Shown: piece by piece, positions 11,154-23,375 of the stretch | Numbering within the stretch: position 1 is the first letter of the stretch | Layout of the letters: every line of letters starts with the position of its first letter | From: Darksidea phi | Lineage: Eukaryota > Ascomycota > Dothideomycetes > Pleosporales > Lentitheciaceae | Assembly: GCA_030770425.1 (NCBI GenBank) | Contig: JASJFT010000090.1 | Coordinates: forward strand, 113,982-177,981 | Direction: 5' to 3' | DNA: 64,000 nucleotides | Program-made: the position numbers and the translations under genes | The notes under the pieces: generated by a model | Seen by the model: the letters and a program-made list of their open reading frames with translations, nothing else | What the model was told of the DNA's origin: nothing | Database searches by the model: none

Positions 11154-13465
11154 ATGACTGAGCAACGCGACGTGAACAACCACCTTCTCTTTGAGGTCGC
11201 AACGGAGGTTGCGAATCGAGGTATGACCGACCCCATCACGCTTCGGGAGCTTCATACTGACTGCTGCAGTTGGTGGTATCTACTCTGTCCTGAAGTCGAA
11301 AGCTCAGGTGACAACGGCCGAATATGGCTCGGCATACACACTGTTGGGACCGCTCAACAGAAACTCGGTATGCAGGCAGCGGCAATAGGCTCTAGCCCTT
11401 GCTAATAGAGGCAACAGGTCGCGGTCGAGGTCGAGGAGCTAGAACCCAAGGACCAGGCCATGACGGCCACCATCAAGTCTATGAATGACCGGGGCATCAA
11501 GACAGTGTACGGACGATGGCTGATTGATGGCGCTCCGCGGGTGCTTTTGTTCGACACAAGCACCGGCTACGGATACCTGGATGAGTGGAAGGGCGATTTG
11601 TGGTCGAGTGCTGGCATTCCTTCGCCGCCCGGCGACTCGGAGACCAACGAGGCCATTGTATTTGGCTACTTGATTGCGTGGTTCCTAGGCGAGGTATGCA
11701 GAGATTTTACTTCTTTTTGGATGTGCCGTAGTTGACCTTACCAGTACGTATACCACGAGAAGAAGCGCGCCGTCATTGTCCAGTTCCACGAGTGGCTCGC
11801 CGGAGTCGCTCTCCCGCTCTGCAAGAAGCGCCGGATAGACGTAACCACCATCTTTACCACGCATGCAACTCTCCTCGGCCGCTACCTGTGTGCAGGCTCC
11901 GTCGACTTCTACAACAACCTACAATACTTCGATGTGGATGCTGAAGCTGGAAAGCGTGGAATCTACCACCGCTACTGCATAGAACGCGCAGCTACACACG
12001 CCGCCGATGTATTCACCACCGTCTCACACATCACCGCGTACGAGAGCGAACATCTGCTGAAGCGAAAACCGGATGGCGTGCTGCCCAACGGGTTGAACGT
12101 GAAGAAGTTCTCCGCCACTCACGAGTTCCAGAATCTGCATCAGCAGGCAAAGGTCAAGATCAACGACTTCGTGCGGGGGCATTTCTACGGCCACAACGAT
12201 TTCGATCCCGAAAACACCCTGTACTTCTTCACCGCCGGGCGCTATGAATACCGCAACAAAGGCGTGGATATGTTTATCGAGTCCTTGGCCCGGTTGAACC
12301 ACAAGATGAAGAGTGCTGGGTCAAATATGACCGTGGTCGCGTTCCTTATCATGCCTGCTCAGACACAGTCCCTGACTGTGGAGGCGCTAAAAGGACAAGC
12401 CGTCATCAAGTCGCTACATGACACTGTCAAGATGATCGAGGAGAATGTTGGCCAGAAGCTCTTTGAGCGCTCAATCGCTTGGACGGAAGGCCAGCCACTA
12501 CCCGACGATAAGGACCTACTATCGGCTTCCGACAAGATTATGCTCCGTCGCCGGTTGTTCGCTATGAAGAGGACTAATCTGCCACCTATCGTGACCCACA
12601 ACATGGTCAATGATGCCGAAGATCCAGTATTGAACCAGATCCGCCGTTGCCAGCTTTTCAACCATCCCTCAGATCGTGTGAAGGTTGTCTTCCACCCCGA
12701 GTTCTTGAACTCGTCGAACCCTGTCCTGCCTCTGGATTACGATGACTTTGTTCGTGGCACTCATATGGGTGTTTTCGCCTCATACTACGAACCATGGGGC
12801 TACACCCCAGCCGAATGCACTGTCATGGGCGTGCCTAGCATCACGACTAACTTGTCTGGTTTTGGATGCTACATGGAGGAGCTTATCGAAAACGCCGCCG
12901 ACTACGGAATCTATATTGTAGACCGACGGATGAAGGGCGTTGATGACTCTGTGAATCAGCTTGTCGACTACATGTTCGAGTTCACGAAGAAGAGCAAGCG
13001 GCAGCGGATCAACCAGCGAAACCGAACCGAGCGCTTGAGCGATTTGCTCGACTGGAAACGCATGGGTATGGAGTACGTCAAGGCGCGCCAGCTGGCTCTC
13101 CGAAGAGCCTATCCTGCGGCGTATGAGGAGGATGAGGAGCCTGATTTCTTTGGTTCCCATGACGTGAAGATTTCGCGACCGTTATCGGAACCTGGCTCAC
13201 CGCGAGACAGGTCTGGCATGATGACGCCGGGTGACTTTGCATCGTTGCAGGAAGGACGCGAAGGCCTTAGCACGGAGGACTATATAGCGTGGAAGCTGCC
13301 GTAAGTACATTTTCATACCATGTAGTAATTTAGCTAACGACATGCAGAGAGGAGGAAGACCCCGACGACTATCCCTTCCCGCTTACGCTCAAGACGAAGA
13401 AGACGACTTCAGCAACAGGCTCAGGAGCCGTTTCGCCTGCGCTTAACGGTACAGGGTTGACATAA
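11154..13465 (+). CDS. gsy1: Glycogen [starch] synthase (GT3)
   Basis: Five exons, 11154-11220, 11270-11367, 11418-11693, 11745-13300 and 13348-13465, give 704 aa, the normal length for fungal Gsy. The four introns are 47-51 nt. The enzyme transfers glucose from UDP-glucose to the non-reducing end of glycogen in the cytosol. Visible signatures: the N-terminal sugar-nucleotide loop [12 protein letters not shown], the HEWLAG and [14 protein letters not shown] blocks, [18 protein letters not shown], and the GT-B catalytic [17 protein letters not shown] with the paired glutamates. The C-terminal tail contains Ser/Pro sites ([18 protein letters not shown]) where the yeast and animal enzymes are phosphorylated, so the same covalent control is likely. 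The first exon is only 67 nt. Confidence 0.96.
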
Positions 13466-14266
13466 GATCACGAGTTAGGTAGAGGTGAAGGGAGACTAGA
13501 GGCCAAATTGCATATTTTTGCATTAGAGTAGGAGGGTGGCCCTTTCAGCTGTGAATATTTTGGTGCGTGCGAGTCGAAGACTGAGTGGGCATGATACGCG
13601 CTCCAGTTATCTATTATCTATACCTCCGTGATAGTTTCCCAATTGCCATCGGCTTAGATTCCCGACCAGCGTGTCCCCTGAAGTCGTGAAAGGTGTAAGA
13701 TAGGTCGACGCCGGGAGAAAGTTGCTCCGTTCCATGAGTGGCATGCCACCAAACAACACCGTTGTTTTGACGAGGTTATGCAAATGATGCATAATGGTGT
13801 GGCTTTCTATCTCCTCGGTTGCGAGATTGTACCACGTGACGGGAAATCCACGCGTACCACCGGTTGTAATTGCGAAGAAGAACCGGGGGGACGCTTTAGT
13901 CTAGACCGTGGTACGTGCTGCAAAGGCTTGGCACCCTCACTTCGACTTTCTTTTACCGCAGCACACGCACCCGCTCGGCAAGCCCCCTTGACCAGCTGGA
14001 TTACGCTCACTTCTCTCGCTCACTTCTCTCGCCCACCCGCACACCGCAAATTCTGCCTTTCACTCCGACTACCATGTACCTTGCCAATTACTCGGCGTGT
14101 CCTCCCGGGCCGGTCCGATTATAACCAGGCCACGAGCGCGGCGGTGCTGGCAGAAGTATCGGCATACGAGACATCGACCTAAGCACGGTGCGATTCCAGG
14201 GGGGCGAGCAGCACTCTGGCAACAAGATAAGGCGGCGAGGGTTCTACAGGACCAAAATCTAGCAAA
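13466..14266. other. Intergenic, TRK promoter and leader
   Basis: About 800 bases upstream of the TRK start. It has pyrimidine-rich stretches near 13940-14080 and several short upstream ATGs, but no supported gene. Confidence 0.45.
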
Positions 14267-16976
14267 ATGTTCACGCCATGGCTTGTCGTCGGGCGATGGT
14301 TCAGGGCGCACATGCCTCGCATACCCAAGACATGGTCGCACCTCAAGCCGCACTTCAACTTCCTCACCATTCATTGTATGGACTGCCACGATAAGGGCTG
14401 CTGGGACAATGCTGACGGAGAACAGATAGCTACCTCATTCTTATGACGCTCATCGGTTCGGTTATCCTGTATCCGACCCATAATATGGCCTACATCGATG
14501 CTCTATTCTTCTCTAGCGGCGCGGCTACGCAGAGCGGGCTGAACACGTATGTTGACGTCGGCGGTGCGAAGCGGGCATGGCTAATTCTGTGGTAGCATCG
14601 ACGTAAACAAGCTGGCACTGTACCAGCAGATCGTAATCATGCTCATGGCGTCCATGTGTAACCCCATCTTCATCAACACCTTTGTTGTCTTTATCCGCCT
14701 CTACTGGTTCGAGAAACGCTTTCAGAACGTGGTGCTTGAGGCGCGTAGTATGCGGCGCTCGCGAACAAGATCGCGCACAAAGAGCGAAGCGAAGGCTGAC
14801 CAAGAACGCGATTTGGGGCACGAAGAGAACGGAGTCGGGACTCGAGAGATCAAGGTATTGCGGGCCAATGACGGGCAAACTGAAGGTCAGAAGATCGAGA
14901 ATGAAAGCACCATCAAAGACGATCAAGACAATGAGAGTGGAAGAGGCTCAAGCACCACAAAGAACGACGAAGCTGCGCCCGAAGTTGCACCTCCGACGTC
15001 TTTGCATCGAGATATTACCTTCGCAGATGAGGTCACCTCCCCGTCGGAACGTCTTCCGGAGCCAAACAAGGAGCAGAGCATTGCCTTTGTCGAGAATCAG
15101 CGGAACCCGAAAGAGAAGACAGCATTTCGCATCCCCGGCCCACGAGACTACGATTTGGGCTTCGTTCCAGAACGGGTACAGGATGAGGATCTCGACAAGG
15201 AAGTCACCAATGAGGGTGACGAACTGCAAAGGAAGCGTCAACGATCTATGTCTACACCTCCCGTGGAGCTAAACGAAGACGATCACCCGCTGAAGCAACA
15301 CATCACCATCAACGTTCCGGATGTTCGACGACGCCCCAACACTGGTCCCTCCGCCTATGATGTACGACCAAGAAGAGGATCTGATGCCGAAGCATCGGGT
15401 TCTAACATTCAATCTATAAGGGATAGAGCAAGGTCCAAGACATTTACCAGTTTTCTTTCTAGAGAGAAGGAAGAGGAAGATCCGATGCCGTACCTCAGCT
15501 GGACTCCGACTGTCGGACGCAATTCGGCTTTCGTAGACCTGACTGAAGATCAGAGAGAAGAACTTGGTGGTATAGAGTACCGCGCTCTGAAGCTGTTGGC
15601 CATTATCCTTGTCATATACTATGTCGGCTTCCACCTCCTCGGCATGATTTGTCTACTCCCTTGGGCTGTGTTGAGCCAGAAATACTCCGCTATCATTGAG
15701 GCGGCTAATGTCACTCCAGTGTGGTGGTAAGTTTGAATTTAGACCTTGCTCATGCCATCTACTCACAAACACAGGGGTTTCTTCACGTCGGCTTCGTTGT
15801 TTAATGACTTGGGCTTCACACTTACACCCGACTCTATGATTTCTTTCCAAAAGGCCGTTTTCCCGCTACTGCTGGGAACCTTTCTCATCGTCATCGGGAA
15901 CACCGGCTTCCCCTGCATGCTCCGCTTCGTGATTTGGCTCTGCTCCAAATGTGTTCCGCTCCGCAGCGGCGTCTGGGAGGAACTTCGCTTCTTACTCGAC
16001 CATCCCCGTCGCTGCTTCACTCTTCTTTTCCCCAGCGAAGCCAACTGGTGGCTGTTTTGGGTGCTTATCCTCCTCAATGGTGTCGATCTGGTGTTTTTCA
16101 TTATTCTTGACGTAAGCACACCTGTCTAATACGACTCTCGTTCTCCGCTGACACGAATGCAAGCTCAATGATGATACCGTTACCCACCTCCCCGTAGGCT
16201 ATCGGTTTTTAGACGGTCTCTTCCAAGCCGCGTCGACCCGAACCGCCGGTTTTGCCGTCGTCAATCTCGCCGACCTACACCCTGCAATTCAAGTCTCCTA
16301 TCTTATCATGATGTACATCTCCGTTTTCCCCATTGCTATCAGCATGCGCAAAACAAACGTTTACGAAGAAAAATCTCTCGGCATTTATTCCCGCGACGAC
16401 GACGAGGCGGGATCGAGCTACGTCGGCACTCATTTACGACGCCAGCTGTCCTTCGATCTATGGTTCGTGTTCTTGGGCTTCTTCCTCATTGCTATCATTG
16501 AAGGAGGACGCCTAGAGAATACGAAAGATGTCCAATTTACACTCTTCTCGGTGCTGTTTGAGATCGTGTCTGCATATGGCACCGTTGGTCTTAGTCTTGG
16601 CTACTCGGGCGTCAATACATCCTTCTCTGGCCAGTTCAAACCCTTGTCCAAGCTCATCATTATCGCCATGCAGATCCGTGGCAGGCACCGTGGTCTTCCC
16701 TACGCACTCGACCGCGCTATCCTGCTACCATCTGAAAGTCTACACAAAAAGGAGGACGAAGATGCTATTAGACGGGCTAGAAGAAATAGCACGACTACTA
16801 TAGATGCCGGTCCCGATGGTCTTGTTAGACAGGGCACAGGACTTAGTCGTAGGAGCAGCATTGGCGCTGAGAACTCTCAGGGTTTCCGTGGACGCGTCAC
16901 TGGGAGGGATGTGGGGAGGTTCTTTGCTGGCGCTTTGGGGGCTGGTCCTACTATTGCTAGAGAGAAGAAGGCGTAG
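14267..16976 (+). CDS. trk1: TRK-type potassium transporter
   Basis: Exons 14267-14375, 14426-14546, 14596-15726, 15775-16111 and 16164-16976 give 836 aa. All four introns are 48-52 nt, with matching phases. The protein is a plasma-membrane K+ uptake system of the fungal Trk family, with four membrane-P loop-membrane repeats. The first P loop is seen at about residues 66-77 (SSGAATQSGLNT), the last one in SAYGTVGLSLGYSG. Between the first two repeats lies a charged cytosolic loop of roughly 270 residues (exon 3), as in yeast Trk1 and Trk2. NTGFPCMLRFVIWL and the C-terminal ALDRAILLPSE block are also typical. The tail is basic and Ser/Arg-rich. Which Trk paralogue it is cannot be told from the window. 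Confidence 0.93.
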
Positions 16977-18501
16977 GTGCCCGCTTTCTTTCTTGCAGTG
17001 CTGTTGCCTCGAGGCAGGCAAAAAGAAAATCTACTGTGTGCGTATTGCTTTGGGTATTTGTTTTTGGGATAAACGGTGTTTGAAGTTGGGGCGTTTAGAC
17101 TTACCCTTCTTTTTTGTTGGCGGTTGTGAGGTTTTATAGCGCGGAAGTTCTTCTAGACTCGGGGGAGGCTTAATGTGGGATTTATATAGCATATAGGGTA
17201 GAGGATGGTATATCGTGCTTTCACAATATATACCCAGCTCGTATAGGGCTTTCCTTTCTATCTATATAAAGGCTTTTGGGAGGGTGACTTCGTTTGGTGA
17301 TTGGTGGGTGGTGTCAAAGCGATTTTGGAACGGAGGATTTTGTTCAAGATGTGGTCGATATGGGATATGGGACTAATGTGTGGTGTGGTGAAGACAAGTA
17401 AGGGTTTTGTTGGCCGTGGTCATAATATAGGAGGCCGTATGAGAGATGGGAATAGGATGGAAATGGGATAGGGGTGTGTGGAGATTCGTTAGGCTAGCAT
17501 CTGTTACTATGTCAGGTGGGTGGTGTGGTAGGTGGGTAGTAGACAGTAGACAGGAGACAGGAGACAGGTGGAGGGAGATAAAAGACAGAAAGTCAAAGAC
17601 CCCTCATCCGACTCCATCTAATTACGAAGGATAAGAAGTAAACACAGCACCAGTTGACCTACTTTCTCTACGTCTCCCTGTTTACTTTTCCCCGTCTTGA
17701 TCTCTCCCCTCTCCTCTCCTCGTATGCTTCATACTACGTAGTTGATACAAATACTCCGTTCTCCAAACCCCTATGAAAAGACTCATCTTTCTGACCCTTC
17801 ACCCCTCCCTGTACCTACCTACCTACTAGCGCGTGATATGTATGATGTAATAACTTCCTTTCATATCCTATCTATTCGATACTGTATCCCAACCCAAGGT
17901 ATATATCTTCTACTAGACATTAACATTACAATCGCAATTGTAGTACAGTATAGTATATATGTATACACCTCGTCTAGTATACATATATACACAGTGCAAG
18001 GCTAGAACACGACACCCTACATTAGGGCTCTTCGTATATTATGCGGATTCAGAAATATAAATTCAAATACAAATACAAATAGAAACATAAACCCAGGGCC
18101 TTGAAAAAGGAGAAAAGGGGGTAGGAGGACGGGGACGGTCAAATATTTAGATTCAGCCTACAGCACGAAGAAGCAATGGGGAGAACCTTGTCGCGAAGAA
18201 GGGACGCAAAATCAGGGCGAAAGGATGGTTTCTTGAAGTATAGCTCTCCACAACGATTGTAGGTTATTGCAATGGGACTCTGAGCGAGCACTTAGTACTT
18301 CTATAGAAAAGGTTCTTTGTGCAAAAGTAAACGCGAAAAGTCATGTACATTTCAATTCGTTCCCATCATTACTCTAAGCCGGCGTAGTCGCGCCGTTATT
18401 CCCTCTACCATCCTCATGCCGCCCAAGACCGGACAGACCCTTAACACCGAGAATACAAGCAAACTACCTTAGATCCCAACTCCCATAGAAACATCTAGAC
18501 T
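16977..18501. other. AT-rich convergent spacer
   Basis: 1.5 kb between the 3' ends of TRK (+) and condensin (-). It is T/A-rich with simple direct repeats (for example GACAGGAGACAGGAGACAGG at about 17549) and a perfect 14-bp inverted repeat near 17953. No gene is supported. Confidence 0.6.
17953..17990. repeat. Perfect 14-bp inverted repeat, 10-nt loop
   Basis: GTATATATGTATAC at 17953-17966 is repeated as its reverse complement at 17977-17990, separated by ACCTCGTCTA. In RNA it would be a weak AU-rich hairpin. It sits between two converging genes, so a role in 3' end formation is possible but unproven. Confidence 0.85.
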
Positions 18502-21500
18502 TTACATTTCGCTCGCCAAGAGACTCTCCACGATATCACTCTCACTCACTGCTATCCTCTTCGAGCTCACCGTCACATCAATCTCGTCGTCCTCTTCCTC
18601 CTCAAGAGGCATCCTTGTGCCCTCGCCTTGCATATTTGCTATCATGGTATCCTCTTCTTCCTCGTCCACACCCTCCGCTTTTGGCTCAGAAAGCTCTGTT
18701 GCATCAGGCGTGCCTGTGTTGTCGTTATCCTCAGCCATCTGCGTAACATGTTCCACTTCGCCCAACCGCTTAGTGAGGCCGATCTCGAGTTTGGTTAGGT
18801 AGTTGCGCTGAGTGGCATCCATACCCAGCTTGGCTTCTACGGCCTCAGTGACAAGTTCGTGTAGTGAGCGAAGGGCTTCCTCGTCTGGAGCAGGACCGGA
18901 AGATGTGATGTGGAGCTTGCTGAGGAGGGAGAGAAGAGGCTTCCGCTCGTCTTTAGTGCACGTGTTTGTGAGTGCGCGTTCCAAAATCTCGGAAGCGAGG
19001 TAGATGTGAGGCTCCTCCGCTTCTTGACTGGTAGAGGCCTTGCCATCGAGACCAAGTTCAGTCGCGCCCACGACCTTGCGTCCGTCTGTCCACTCTGAGA
19101 GATGTGCTGTGATAACGGGCCAGCTAACCATCTCGTCTGCTTCATCGTCGATGTCTTCGCGCATAAGGAGAAGCTTGGACATGATGGATACTGAGATCTG
19201 GGCCATGAGTAGCGCATTCTTCAGCTTGGAGTGGCAGAACACCGGAAGGAAGTAGCTCAACGCTTGACGAAGCGCTGGGTTCGCTGCTGTCTCGGGATCG
19301 AAGTAGGTCAGAGTAAATGCTTTGAGAATGTCGGCTGTGGCTGCGGGAGGCAGAATGCCCAGTAAAAGCAGCTTGGAGGCTGCTGTGCAAGCCATAAGGC
19401 TGATACTCCTCTCATCTGAATGGAAGGCCTTAAGAAGGACTTTGGTGAGGGGCTTGATAAGCGCATTGGGCTTTGGTTCTGCACCCTCAGATGACGCTTC
19501 TGGGTCTGGTTCGGGTGGGGCGAGGAGTGACGGATGCGTAATAACCAAGTCGGCGAGGACTTGGACAACAATCTCCTTGAGCGCGTCGTGTCCTTTGAAA
19601 AAGCAATGGAAGAAGAGGTCTAGGTTCTTGATAGCGAGGTCCTGAAGGAAATGGTTAGCATTGCCATCACCATACCGTTACGTGAGACTTACCTTGCTAA
19701 GGAGCGCACCAAGGCCCAAACAGATGACTCCACGCTCGCGGATCATTGCCTCTTGTCCACGAACGGCGGGAATGATGAGCGTGTTCAGAATTGTGGTCAG
19801 CGAGTTGTCCGACTCGAGGTCACAGTGCACGTTCTGCAGCGTGCACTGTGCGATATGCAAGCATTTGGAGTAGACCATAACCTCTCGAATACGCTTTTCT
19901 TCTTCCTCCTCCGGTTCGAGTTGCCGGGCCGGCTTCGCTTTGGGTGCTACTTCGATGGTCGACCGCTCACTCTCGCTGACGTCGGACTGAGCAGAATGAA
20001 AGCTCTCTTCTGCGTCCTCGCCGCGCTCCGCGGCATCGTCGTCCATAAGTGTGTCGCGCACTTCGGCGATAGCTTCCAAAATAACGGCGCAGAACTCGGA
20101 CTCCCCACGGATACCGCAGCACATGCGCAGTACCTCTACGGCGAGCTTTGTACACTCCTCCGGAAGCTGAGCTCGAGCGAGTGCACCTCGCATGATGTTG
20201 TACATTTGTCGTCGTCCGACCTCATCGCTGTAGTCAAGAGTCAGCGCGATGTGAAGCAGCTGCTGGACTATGAAGTCCTGTTCTTCCACATCCTCCTGCG
20301 CCTCTTCCGCCTCCGGATTGTCATCTTCCATCACGGCAACCTTGTCGACGAGTTCCATGAGTGAGTTGAGATGCTTCTGGACGACAAATGCGAACATGGT
20401 GACTTCTGGCATCTTGTCTTCTAGCATCTCGCGTAGTCTGTCGTCTGCAACCATGTTACAGTAGTCGTTCAGAGTACGTGCGACGAATGCTTGCTGCGAG
20501 TCCAGCTCGTTCCAGAACTCGTGGTCGAATGTGACAAACTCACGGTAGTCCGGGCGTAACTCCCAGAATTCCCGCATCGCCTCATGTGCGATACCTTCTT
20601 CGGCTCCTGAACGCGTTACATCGATTCGCTCAAGGAGCTCAGTGAGCGCTTCAAGATTGAGTGGAGCTGGCTCTCCAGGTTTCTTCTCTTCCTCAGGACG
20701 AGTGTCGTGCGAGGAGGCGCAGTCTTCAAGCCAGCGTTCGCAGAAGAGCCGCGCAGCAGCTTTCCGGACCAAGTCGTCTCGGTCGCGCAGGCCCCATCGA
20801 ATGAGCTTTTCCCTCTCGACGAGAGACATGTGTCGGAAGTCTCCTAAAGTGGGAAGAATCCTTCCGTATACTATGCGCCTCATGCTCGGATCCATGTCTC
20901 GGGCGCGCTCAAGGATGTATCGTAGCGTTGACGGCCAGAATGGCAGGTTCTGCAGCACTGCCCGTCGGACTTCGGCACTGGAGTCGTTGATCATGATATC
21001 CATGAGCTTCTCCAAGATACCACCCGCGACATCTTCATCGCTATCATCGTCATCATTTTCTTCGTCGTCGTTGCCAGCGAGACGACCCAGGCCCAATACT
21101 GCTTGTACACGGACGGACGGCTCCTTATCCCGCAGGCGCTTCAAGAAGCCAAGTCTAATCAGATCGAATATCTCGTCGTCGATTGTTTCAAGATTGTTGA
21201 CGATATGAGCTACCGTCTGAGTTGCGCGGAAACGGACAACTTTGTCCTTCGCCGTGAGGAAACCGAGGAGGGTGGTGAGGATATGCGAGGTAAGACGGCT
21301 GCTGGGCGTCTCTCGGAAAGCAGCTGCTTCAGCTTCATTCTCAGCTTGGAATATGGCTTGATCTATTGTAGGTCAGCGCCTACTCTCGATTCATACCAGG
21401 TGGGCATGCACACCCTTTTCTGAGGCATGCTTCAAGAACAGCCCAAGAAACCTTATAATCCGGTCTCCAACCGGCTCGCCCTTCTTCACCCCTAGAATCC

Positions 21501-21831
21501 TTAACACGCATCGTGTGACTTCATTATTGAACTCCTCTTCATCAAACTCTTCATGCTGCTGTCCCTTCTTCTTGGTCTCCTGGGGCTCGAAGCAACACCT
21601 CTCCTGCAGCTTCCTCAGATTGATCTGCAGTTTCCTCTGCGTCGCGATCGTGTTCTGGGCATCGCTAAAGATCTGGCTTATCTGGGTCCGCAGCGAATTC
21701 TCGGGTCCTTCGTCAGGAACCTCGACGGCGTATGCGGAAGTGCGGGTGGATTTGAGTGTTGTGGTCGATGATTTGCGGGTTGGGGCCGAGTTCGAGGAAC
21801 GCGCTGAGCGCGTCGAGGTTCGGCCTGGCAT
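18502..21831 (-). CDS. Condensin complex subunit 3 (CAP-G / Ycg1)
   Basis: Exons 21831-21414, 21362-19693 and 19641-18502 give 1075 aa; both introns are 51 nt. The protein is a HEAT-repeat subunit of condensin, which compacts mitotic chromosomes in the nucleus. Recognisable parts: a disordered Ser/Thr-rich N terminus, HEAT repeats such as KEPSVRVQAVLGLGRLAG and SAEVRRAVLQNLPFW, then WGLRDRDDLVRKAAARLFCERW, and the Cnd3 region with ERGVICLGLGALLSK and NLDLFFHCF across intron 2. An acidic insert (DDEENDDDDSDED) follows the early HEAT repeats, and the C-terminal region is also acidic. The length is normal for fungal CAP-G. It diverges from the cysteine synthase gene with 276 bp between start codons. 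Confidence 0.92.
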
Positions 21832-22107
21832 CTCGAGCTGTTTGTGGTGAAAGGAATGTTTGGAGTGTTGGCGGCTGGTGCTGGTGCTGGTGCGGAGGGG
21901 CGCTGTTTGTTGTTACTTCCGTATGCGGAAAGCGCGCTAAGTAGCGAAAGCACGTGCGCTTTCCTGCAGGCGCGTGTGCGCTTCGGTATCGATTGCGACA
22001 TCGGCAGAATTGTGATCTGATTCGCCGAGGTCACTATTACCAAGCTGCATCGTCTTTTCTCCAGAAGTTCCGCTCGCATTCTTGTACGCGCTCTTGGTGT
22101 CGCAAAC
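21832..22107. promoter_or_regulatory. Shared divergent promoter, condensin / cysteine synthase
   Basis: Only 276 bp separate the two start codons, so both promoters and 5' leaders must lie here. The GCACGTGCG sequence near 21951 contains a CACGTG E-box; in fungi this is the core recognised by Cbf1-type bHLH factors, which act on sulfur genes in yeast. Relevance to cysteine synthase is inference. Confidence 0.45.
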
Positions 22108-23295
22108 ATGTTCAGAACAGCTTCACGGAGCTTCGCGGCTTCGGTATGGCGGAACGTAGAATCCCTGTCGCATTTGGAAGCCGGATACCAGACTGGCATC
22201 AACATCTCGAAAGCACAAGGCATTGGACAGCGCGGCTTCATTGACGGTAGAGTTCTTTTCCTTCATTGCCCCAACCTAGTATACTCACACGTGATAGCAA
22301 TTGGCAAAACACCGCTCATCCGCCTCAAGCGCCTCTCTGAAGAAACTGGCTGTAATGTCCTTGGAAAAGCCGAATTCCAAAACCCCGGCGGCAGCGTCAA
22401 GGACCGCGCAGCGCTCTACGTCGTCGAAAATGCAGAAAAGCTCGGTCTGCTAAAACCCGGCGGTACTGTCATCGAAGGTACAGCAGGGAATACCGGCATA
22501 GGGCTCGCACACGTCTGCCGCTCGAAGGGATACAAACTCGTCATCTACATGCCGAATACACAGTCGCAGGGCAAGATTGATCTACTGAGGCTGCTGGGCG
22601 CGGAAGTGTATCCTGTGCCTGCGGTGGCATTTGAGAACCCGGAGAATTATAACCATCAGGCGAAACGGCACGCGGAGAGGACGGAGAATGCAGTCTGGAC
22701 GAATCAGTTTGACAATGTCGCGAATCGGCAGGCGCATATTGAGACTACAGGACCGGAGATTTGGTATCAGACAGAGGGCAAGATTGATGCTTTTACATGC
22801 GCGACTGGGACGGGGGGTTCGCTGGCTGGTGTGACGAGGTATCTGAAGGAAAAGAGCAATGGAAGGGTGAAGAGCTTCTTGGCGGACCCACCCGGGTCGG
22901 TTCTACACTCGTATATTCAGAGTGGCGGCAAACTCGCAGATAGGGCTGGAGGGTCGATAACAGAAGGTATCGGTCAAGGACGAGTAACAGAAAACTTGAA
23001 GCCCGACCTCGGCCTGGTGGACGACTCATTACATATCAGCGACGAGAAGACTATCGAAATGGTCTACCGGTGTCTGGATGAGGAGGGGCTCTACCTTGGC
23101 GCAAGCTCCTGCCTGAACGTCGTGGCAGCGAAGGAGGTAGCTGAGAAGCTAGGAAAGGGACACACGGTCGTTACGCTTTTATGCGATGGAGCATATCGAT
23201 ACGCGGATCGCCTCTTTTCGAGGAAATGGTTGGAAGAGAAGAAGCTGATCGGTTCGATACCACAGCACTTGACGAAGTATATCGTTCTTCCATAA
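22108..23295 (+). CDS. Cysteine synthase, mitochondrial type (PLP-dependent)
   Basis: Exons 22108-22246 and 22298-23295 give 378 aa. The family joins O-acetylserine and sulfide to make cysteine, using PLP. The PLP lysine lies in [14 protein letters not shown] and the phosphate-binding loop in [25 protein letters not shown] binds the cofactor phosphate. The N terminus ([14 protein letters not shown]) is basic, hydroxylated and lacks acids, as in a mitochondrial presequence; yeast Mcy1 and fission yeast Cys12 are of this type. The intron is 51 nt, an exact multiple of three with no stop, so the gene also reads open when unspliced. Splicing is favoured because joined [14 protein letters not shown] matches the family and the intron would add 17 unrelated residues. 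Confidence 0.88.
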   Translation: MFRTASRSFAASVWRNVESLSHLEAGYQTGINISKAQGIGQRGFIDGRVLFLHCPNLVYSHVIAIGKTPLIRLKRLSEETGCNVLGKAEFQNPGGSVKDRAALYVVENAEKLGLLKPGGTVIEGTAGNTGIGLAHVCRSKGYKLVIYMPNTQSQGKIDLLRLLGAEVYPVPAVAFENPENYNHQAKRHAERTENAVWTNQFDNVANRQAHIETTGPEIWYQTEGKIDAFTCATGTGGSLAGVTRYLKEKSNGRVKSFLADPPGSVLHSYIQSGGKLADRAGGSITEGIGQGRVTENLKPDLGLVDDSLHISDEKTIEMVYRCLDEEGLYLGASSCLNVVAAKEVAEKLGKGHTVVTLLCDGAYRYADRLFSRKWLEEKKLIGSIPQHLTKYIVLP

Positions 23296-23375
23296 CCATA
23301 CACTATATTCAGCCAATGTAAAAGATATGTACTCTTGATCTATAAGCATCTAGGGGCATCTATAGCCGTCTATGT

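Noticed and set aside
19651..20364. 237-codon + strand frame inside condensin
   Set aside because: Antisense shadow; the - strand has clear HEAT repeats.
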